The notes beneath the pieces are model-generated. The model was not told where the DNA came from, did no database searches, and worked only from the letters and a program-made list of their open reading frames with translations. Position numbers and translations under genes: made by a program. Shown here in pieces: positions 58,601 through 64,000 of a DNA stretch of 64,000 nt (the stretch's first letter is position 1; every line of letters starts with the position of its first letter). The stretch covers positions 1 to 64,000 of the forward strand of contig NZ_JAQGKQ010000112.1 of the NCBI RefSeq assembly GCF_028290025.1, in the 5' to 3' direction. Source of the stretch: Cypionkella sp. GTDB lineage: Bacteria > Pseudomonadota > Alphaproteobacteria > Rhodobacterales > Rhodobacteraceae.

Positions 58601-59268
58601 CGGTCGCGACTGACTTGCAGATGCGCGCCGACCAATTTCAGGCTGCGGGCGCGAAACTGACCGTGCAACAATGCGCCGGGATCGAGCGTCATCCGCAGGT
58701 CAGGTAGCGTCAGCAGCGCCTGCCCGCTGGATTTCAGCAGCCGAAGATCGTCGAGGCGCAGGCGCGGCACCCAATCTTCGACGGTAATCTCTACGCCGCC
58801 CACCGCCAAAGCCGACTCGGGAAGCGACTTCGCGAGCGCTGCGTTGGCGCGCTGTTCGATCTCGGCCACCACCCAAACCGGCATCGGGATCGGTTTGCCC
58901 GATAGCCCGAGGCCAGCAAAGATCACCCCGAAGAACAACAGCAAGAAGAACAACCGCCACGCAAGGCCGGTGCGATGGCGTTTGGGAGGCTTGGCGGCGG
59001 TCGGAGTATTGCTGATTTGCGGCTCAAGCGTAGCCCCTAGATCGGAGGGCTGAGGTTTGGAAGCGAGGCTTGCGGAAACTATCGCTTCAAAGGTTGGCGG
59101 TTGCGCAATCTTGGGTGCGGCATTGGATGCGTTCTCGGCTTCGGCCTCGGAGGCGGCGATGGGCTTTGCAACGGCTTCGGTAGGCTGCGAAGTTCTGGTC
59201 ACAGCAAGGTCGGCATTGTTCGGCTTGAACCCACCCTCGCTCTGCCCTTCGCTCACCATTGATCTCAC
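55690..59268 (-). CDS. Large AsmA/YhdP-like (DUF3971) membrane-anchored protein
   Basis: About 1190 aa; single N-terminal transmembrane segment ([23 protein letters not shown]), long beta-rich region, C-terminal [26 protein letters not shown]; overlaps queA start. Confidence 0.85.
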   Translation of the reverse strand: MRSMVSEGQSEGGFKPNNADLAVTRTSQPTEAVAKPIAASEAEAENASNAAPKIAQPPTFEAIVSASLASKPQPSDLGATLEPQISNTPTAAKPPKRHRTGLAWRLFFLLLFFGVIFAGLGLSGKPIPMPVWVVAEIEQRANAALAKSLPESALAVGGVEITVEDWVPRLRLDDLRLLKSSGQALLTLPDLRMTLDPGALLHGQFRARSLKLVGAHLQVSRDRDGNFDLSLGGTGMQPKIRNLPELFDAIDRAFASPGAASLKTIEAEALTMTLQDQRSGRQFDFGDGRLLLDNRATEVAAEVSLSLISGAASARAVLTIVSQKTDDQARISAQIEGIAAKDVAALAAPFAWAGLVDAPISGEIHTTLSATGIAELDASLSFGAGALQPSPEAQPIAFDSVSMALHFDPAQGRIDLTGLSVQGATLRVAAKGHSYLVRADGSRITGALAGEVPDAYLTQLEFSQVMIDPEGLFEEPVEFSHGALDMRMRLQPFTLEMGQLALTEAGRRLTASGKVGADQLGWRASVDLALNEIQHDRLVALWPVTLLPNTRLWVDKNVLSGSLTDVRAALRIEPGAAPRLHLGYNFNDADVRFLATLPPIKAGDGYASVDGQTYTMVMSSGTVTPPEGGDINVAGSVFAIPDVTKRPAMAEMTLKTQSSLTAALSLLDQPPFHFMSKADQPVTLGKGTAAIETHLKMPLQKKIALKDVQYQVAGTVSGFSSDTVVPGRTITAETMAVSADTTGLTIAGAGQIGAVPFDVTYRQGFALEQKGKANIEGSVTLSQTTASEFGLGLPDGMVSGQGRGQVKIALQRDKPGHLSLTSDLSGIGLTIPEVGWSKPKNARGQLTAEVRLGKPPLVESIALKAAGLDAAGSVTMKAGGGLDVARFDRVRLNDWLDAPVEIRGRGVGKSVGLALTGGTVDMRRMPASSDRKSSGKVGGSPLDLRLDSLRVSETIALNGFRGDFTLSGGLNGNFIASVNGKAKIKGTVVPARNGTAVRVLSDDAGSVLSAAGIFASARGGALDVTLQPRPEAGSYDGVVKIGSLRVLNTNVLAELLNAISVVGILEQLNGEGLLFNDVEAAFLLTPNAVQVHHGSAVGASLGVSMAGVYKTSTAELFMQGTISPIYMLNGIGSVLTRRGEGLFGFNYALNGTAKDPQVSVNPLSILTPGMFREIFRSPAPVIGTRPPEGSGG

Positions 59269-59427
59269 GCCTTTCCACAGCCAAATCTGGCCATAACTCG
59301 GCCCGTAACCCGGCCAAAAACTCGGCCGGGATCACCGACGCTAACCGTTGCAGGGCACTTGCCTTTATCTTTGCCTGAAGGCAACTAGATCGCAAAGGGT
59401 CGATCCCTTCAAGGCAAGGAGCCGCCC

Positions 59428-59889
59428 ATGATTGAGATAGGTCAAATCGCCCCAGATTTTACCCTGCCCCGCGACGGTGGTGGCACGGTTACGCTGTCAG
59501 AATTGCGGCCGAACCGCGTTGTGTTGTTCACCTACGGCGGTGACGGCACGCCGACTTGCACCAATGAAGTGATGGATTTCAACGCCTTACAGGCGGAGTT
59601 CGCCAAGGCGGGTTGTGTGGTGCTGGGACTGTCGAAAGATAGCGCCAAAAAACACGATAAGTTCATCGCCAAAATGGGCATCACCCTGCCGCTCGCCTCG
59701 GATGATGGCGGACATGTGATGCAGGATTGGGGCGCATTCGGTGAAAAGCTGTTTTTCGGCAAGCTGGTGCAGGGTGTGCTGCGATCGACCTTTCTGATCA
59801 ATGGCGATGGCACTGTGGCGAAGACCTGGAAGGTCGATAAGGTGAAGGGTCATGCCGCACAGGTTTTGGCAAGCGTGCAGGCGCTTTGA
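59428..59889 (+). CDS. bcp: Peroxiredoxin (Bcp/thiol peroxidase-like)
   Basis: MIEIGQIAPDFTLPRDGGGTVTLSELRPNRVVLFTYGGDGTPTCTNEVMDFNALQAEFAKAGCVVLGLSKDSAKKHDKF. Confidence 0.9.
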   Translation: MIEIGQIAPDFTLPRDGGGTVTLSELRPNRVVLFTYGGDGTPTCTNEVMDFNALQAEFAKAGCVVLGLSKDSAKKHDKFIAKMGITLPLASDDGGHVMQDWGAFGEKLFFGKLVQGVLRSTFLINGDGTVAKTWKVDKVKGHAAQVLASVQAL

Positions 59890-60713
59890 TGCTGTCACTG
59901 GCTCAGATGGCGGTTGAGGTTTTGACCACCGCCGATGGTCGCGCAAAAACCGCATTATCGCACCAACACGCAGCAAGCTGGCGCGCGGCGCGCACTGCGG
60001 CTGCGCCGTTGGAAATCGGTCACGCGACGCCGCCCCAGCGCCCTGCCCGGCCGGAAAAGCCCGAATTGCTCGACCCGCGCGATGTGCCGCGTCGTGGCCC
60101 CGGAACACCGCAAGGCCGCATCGCTTTGCTCCATGCTGTTGCGCATATTGAACTCAACGCCGTCGATCTGCACTGGGATATCATCGCGCGGTTTACCGAC
60201 ACACCGATGCCGCTCGGGTTTTACGACGATTGGGTGCAGGCGGCGGATGACGAATCAAAGCACTTCAACCTGCTCTGCGATTGCCTTGAAGCGATGGGCA
60301 GCCATTATGGCGCTTTGCCCGCCCATGCCTTCATGTGGCAAGCCGCCGAGGATACCGCGACAGACTTGCTCGGGCGCTTGGCCGTGGTGCCGATGGTGCT
60401 GGAAGCGCGCGGGCTTGATGTGACGCCGGGAATGATCGCGCTGTTCACGCAAGCCAAAGAAACGCAGGCGTTGGCCGCGTTGAATATCATCTACACCGAG
60501 GAAGTAGCCCATGTGGCCTATGGCTCGAAATGGTTCAATTGGCTGTGTGGGCGCGCCGGGGATGATCCGAAAGAGGTATTCCATACGCTGGTGCGGCGTT
60601 ATTTCCACGGCAACCTGAAGCCACCCTTCAACGACGAGAAGCGCGCCGAGGCTGGTATGCCACTGGACTTTTACTGGCCGCTGGTGGACGCCATGGGAGG
60701 CCCAGCTTCGTAG
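59886..60713 (+). CDS. Ferritin-like domain DUF455 protein
   Basis: IALLHAVAHIELNAVDLHWDIIARFTDTPMPLGFYDDWVQAADDESKHFNLLCDCLEAMG...YTEEVAHVAYG; ATGA overlap with bcp. Confidence 0.92.
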   Translation: MMLSLAQMAVEVLTTADGRAKTALSHQHAASWRAARTAAAPLEIGHATPPQRPARPEKPELLDPRDVPRRGPGTPQGRIALLHAVAHIELNAVDLHWDIIARFTDTPMPLGFYDDWVQAADDESKHFNLLCDCLEAMGSHYGALPAHAFMWQAAEDTATDLLGRLAVVPMVLEARGLDVTPGMIALFTQAKETQALAALNIIYTEEVAHVAYGSKWFNWLCGRAGDDPKEVFHTLVRRYFHGNLKPPFNDEKRAEAGMPLDFYWPLVDAMGGPAS

Positions 60714-60915
60714 TTTTCGGCGGATTGCCGCCGATATTGGCGAGATTCCGCCCCTCTCACGGCAGCATTTGCCAAATTTCTTGCGGGATTGGCTACCGCT
60801 GGCTAATCAGTCGGAGCCTGATCTAGCCGCAGCCGCCTAGTCTGCCTAGCCCGATAGGCTCAAAATGCGGGGCTATCTGCCGCCGCTTTGTGCGAAAAAA
60901 GAACCGGAACATGCC

Positions 60916-62247
60916 CCTGTGCTGACACGCCTCTCTTATCGGATACACACTACGCTGGAACGGTATCTGCCGGAACAGCGGTTGTTCCTGAAGTCTGAAA
61001 CCGAGACGCGCTTCATCCGGCTGCGGCCAAGCACGCAAGCGATTGCGGTGGTGTTCGGCTCTCTGGCGCTGGCGTGGACGATTCTGGCGACCGCAATTTT
61101 GCTGATGGATTCGATCTCGGCGGGCACTTCGCGCCAGCAGGTCGCGCGGCAACAGGCGCTCTATGAACAACGTTTGAACGATCTGTCTGCCGACCGTGAT
61201 CTGCGCGCCGATGAAGCGGCCTCTGCGCAGGGGCGGTTCAACCTTGCGCTTGCACAAGTATCCCAGATGCAGGCCCGCCTTTTGGCCTCGGAAGATCGTC
61301 GGCGCGAATTGGAAACCGGCATTGATGTCATTCAGAACACCCTGCGCGGCGTGATCAAGGAACGCGATGCTGCGCGCGAGCAGGTGGCCTCGCTATCGAC
61401 CGCACCTACGGCGGGCCGGACTGAAGCTGAAAAGCTTGCCGATGCCGATGCCACGCTGGAAATGATGACCGCAAGTTTGGGGGCAACCGCAAGCGAGCGT
61501 GACACAATGGAGGCGCAGGCAGCTAAAGCCGATGAACGCACCGCCAAGGTCAATCAAGAAAAACAACAGCTTGAAACTCGTAATGACGCGATTTTTGCGC
61601 AACTTGAAGAGGCGCTGACTGTCTCGGTGGAACCGTTGGACAAAATGTTCCGCGATGCGGGTCTGTCGCCAGACGATCTGCTGTCAGCCGTGCGCAAGGG
61701 TTATAGCGGCCAGGGCGGCCCGCTGACGCCGATCTCGCTTTCCACCTCGGGCCAGGCGGCCTCGATGGATGAGACCCGGGCGAACGCGATTCTGAAAAGC
61801 CTCGACAATATGAATATGTACCGCATCGCCGCCTTCAAAGCGCCGTTCGGGATGCCAGTGAAAACCGCGATCCGCTATACCTCGGGCTTTGGCGGCCGCA
61901 ACGACCCGCTGGGGCGCGGCTATCGTCGGCACGAGGGTCAAGATATGGCAGGCGATTACGGCTCGCCAATTTATACCACCGCTGACGGGGTTGTGACCTA
62001 CGCGGGATGGGAAAACGGTTATGGTCGGCTGATAAAAGTGAAACATGCCTTCGGTATCGAAACCCGTTACGGCCATCTTTCGCAGATCAGGGTAGAAGTT
62101 GGTCAAAAGGTATCGCGCGGCGACCGTATCGGTGATATGGGCAACTCGGGCCGCTCGACTGGCACGCATCTTCACTATGAGATCCGTATCGGCGGATCAG
62201 CTATAAATCCGATGACCTTTATAAAGGCAGCGAACAATGTTTTCTAA
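60916..62247 (+). CDS. M23 family metallopeptidase with N-terminal transmembrane and coiled-coil region
   Basis: Likely GTG start VLTRLSYRIHTTLERYLPEQRLFL; C-terminal GRNDPLGRGYRRHEGQDMAGDYGSPIYTTADGVVTYAGWENGYGRLIKVKHAFGIETRYGHLSQI...GNSGRSTGTHLHYEI. Confidence 0.93.
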   Translation, partial: PVLTRLSYRIHTTLERYLPEQRLFLKSETETRFIRLRPSTQAIAVVFGSLALAWTILATAILLMDSISAGTSRQQVARQQALYEQRLNDLSADRDLRADEAASAQGRFNLALAQVSQMQARLLASEDRRRELETGIDVIQNTLRGVIKERDAAREQVASLSTAPTAGRTEAEKLADADATLEMMTASLGATASERDTMEAQAAKADERTAKVNQEKQQLETRNDAIFAQLEEALTVSVEPLDKMFRDAGLSPDDLLSAVRKGYSGQGGPLTPISLSTSGQAASMDETRANAILKSLDNMNMYRIAAFKAPFGMPVKTAIRYTSGFGGRNDPLGRGYRRHEGQDMAGDYGSPIYTTADGVVTYAGWENGYGRLIKVKHAFGIETRYGHLSQIRVEVGQKVSRGDRIGDMGNSGRSTGTHLHYEIRIGGSAINPMTFIKAANNVF

Positions 62248-62746
62248 AAGCCGCATCAACGAACCGGGCCCAAAAGCGGGCGAAACTGATAAGCCCAAAG
62301 CGCCGGAGGCACCTGTGACGAAACCTTCAACCGAATTCAGCCCCTCGGCGCCCAAGGGCAAAGTTGCGGCTTCGGTGCTATCCGCAGATCTGACCGTGGT
62401 GGGCAATCTGCGCACCACTGGCGATATTCAGGTCGAAGGCACAGTTGAGGGCGATATCCGCGCGCATCTGCTAACCGTAGGCGAAACCGCCACCATCCGT
62501 GGCGAGATTGTAGCCGATGATATCGTGGTCAATGGCCGGGTTATTGGCCGGGTACGCGGCTTGAAAGTGCGGCTGACCTCGACCGCGAAGGTCGAAGGCG
62601 ACATCATTCACAAGACCATCGCCATTGAGAGCGGCGCGCATTTTGAAGGCTCGGTGCAGCGTCAGGATGATCCGTTATCGACGGGTCGCACGCCAGCACC
62701 GGTTAGCCGGATTGTGCAAGCTCCGGCGTCTAGCGAAGAATCCTAA
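62237..62746 (+). CDS. Bactofilin family polymerising protein
   Basis: ASVLSADLTVVGNLRTTGDIQVEGTVEGDIRAHLLTVGETATIRGEIVADDIVVNGRVIGRVRGLKVRLTSTAKVEGDIIHKTIAIESGAHFEGSVQR. Confidence 0.95.
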   Translation: MFSKSRINEPGPKAGETDKPKAPEAPVTKPSTEFSPSAPKGKVAASVLSADLTVVGNLRTTGDIQVEGTVEGDIRAHLLTVGETATIRGEIVADDIVVNGRVIGRVRGLKVRLTSTAKVEGDIIHKTIAIESGAHFEGSVQRQDDPLSTGRTPAPVSRIVQAPASSEES

Positions 62747-62772
62747 GCCTCAGACAAGTGACCGAGATTGAG

Positions 62773-64000
62773 ATGACCGCACGGGTATCGGGGGCAACCT
62801 TGGTGCCCGTTGCTATTTGTGCGCCCGAACATCGGCAAGCGATTCTGTGGGCGGCGATATTGGCCTCGTCGATGGGGTTTATAGACTCGTCAGTGACGGC
62901 GAACGCTTTGCCAGCAATGCGCGCGTCGCTGGCGGCGAGCCTGCCGCAAGCGCAATGGTTCAGCGGGATTTACCTGTTGGCGCTAACCTCGCTGATCTTG
63001 GTCGGTGGCGCGTTGGGGGATCGCTTTGGCACGGCGCGCGGCTTTGGCATGGGCATTATTCTGTTCGTGGTCAGCTCGTTAGGTTGCGCGCTGGCGATCA
63101 GTCCTGCGACGATGATCGTGGCGCGCGGTTTGCAAGGTGTCGCGGCTGCGCTGATGGTGCCGGGGTCGATGGCGATTATTGGCCGGGCCTTCCCACGCGA
63201 AGAACGCGGTGCCGCCTTGGGGCTGTGGGCTGCGGCATCTATTGCCACGGCTTCGGCAGGACCGATCTTGGCGGGGCTGTGCTTGATGGTCGATCCGGTG
63301 TCTGGCTGGCGCTGGATTTTCGCGCTGAACCTGCCGCTGGGCGGGATTTCGCTGTGGCTGCTGGCGCGATTTGCGTTGGCCGATCAGGGCCGCCCCGGTG
63401 TTCCGATTGACTACATCGGTGCAGCCTTGGCGACTTTAGGCTTCGGTCTGGTCGCCTATGGTCTGAGCGCCGAAACCGGAGAATCGCTGGCGCTGATGGC
63501 GGTAGGCTTTGCGGTTCTGGCGGCGTTCATCGTATGGGAAGCGCGCTGCCCTGCGCCAATGATCCGGCTCAGCATGTTCCGGGTGCGCAGATTCTCAGCC
63601 ATCAACCTCGCGACGTTCCTGTTGTATTTCGCGGTGACGGGCATCGGGTTCTACCTGCCGATGACCGCTGTTTCGGCTTGGGGCGCGGATGCTTTGGCGA
63701 TGGTAGCGGCCTTCCTGCCGGGCGCGCTGATGATCGCTACGCTCTCGACCCGAATGGGCAAGCTGGCGGATCGGCTTGGCCCGGCGCGGTTTTTGGTCTG
63801 CGGCGCTGTGTTGGTGGCTTTGTCGCAAGCAGGCTTGGCGATGACCGCGCATGAGGCGCTTTATTGGACCCGCGCCGTGCCGCTGATGTGGCTGTCGGGG
63901 TTTGGCATGGCGCTGCTGGTGGCACCGCTGACGACGGTCGTGATGACTTCTGCTACCGACGCCGATCAAGGGGCCGCGTCTGGGATTAACAACGCCGTGG
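62773..64000 (+). CDS. MFS transporter (DHA2/EmrB-like), truncated by window end
   Basis: Manual reading from ATG 62773: MTARVSGATLVPVAICAPEHRQAILWAAILASSMGFIDSSVTANALPAMRASLAASLPQAQWFSGIYLLALTSLILVGGALGDRFG...; absent from the ORF track, which lists other frames here. Confidence 0.9.
   Translation, partial: MTARVSGATLVPVAICAPEHRQAILWAAILASSMGFIDSSVTANALPAMRASLAASLPQAQWFSGIYLLALTSLILVGGALGDRFGTARGFGMGIILFVVSSLGCALAISPATMIVARGLQGVAAALMVPGSMAIIGRAFPREERGAALGLWAAASIATASAGPILAGLCLMVDPVSGWRWIFALNLPLGGISLWLLARFALADQGRPGVPIDYIGAALATLGFGLVAYGLSAETGESLALMAVGFAVLAAFIVWEARCPAPMIRLSMFRVRRFSAINLATFLLYFAVTGIGFYLPMTAVSAWGADALAMVAAFLPGALMIATLSTRMGKLADRLGPARFLVCGAVLVALSQAGLAMTAHEALYWTRAVPLMWLSGFGMALLVAPLTTVVMTSATDADQGAASGINNAV

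Overview
This 64-kb window has the gene order and composition of a chromosomal region from an alphaproteobacterium, probably Rhodobacterales; the taxon is inferred from gene content and motif style. It is mostly core and housekeeping sequence. Main blocks: divergent copper efflux (copA/copZ); ndk and an ABC-F ATPase; marC and an aspartic protease; holC and pepA; lptF-lptG-lptD-surA-pdxA-rsmA; prfA-prmC and a DUF4167 protein; an agmatinase/aminotransferase/M20 cluster; mazG; a complete phosphate regulon (phoR, pstSCAB, phoU, phoB); inositol catabolism genes iolB/iolD/iolCJ with an RpiR-type regulator; coaD; mmsA with a LysR regulator; an NCS1 permease; uvrA; lpdA; queA with a very large AsmA/DUF3971-like protein; bcp; an M23 peptidase with a bactofilin; and MFS transporters. 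I saw no CRISPR array, rRNA, tRNA, transposase, prophage or recognisable defence island. Two real genes cut by the window edges (copA at the left, an MFS transporter at the right) are missing from the supplied ORF track, and many long ORFs in that track are antisense artefacts of high GC. The most interesting signals are regulatory: paired CueR-like sites, a triple 11-bp Pho-box array, two matching GGAA-N6-TTCC sites at the iol operon and its regulator gene, a GTTC-N7-GTTC LexA box at uvrA, a TTTGATCAAA palindrome shared by two metabolic genes, tandem palindromes at coaD, a dispersed intergenic repeat family, and an unannotated promoter-sORF-terminator unit next to copZ. I found no convincing wholly new multi-gene system.
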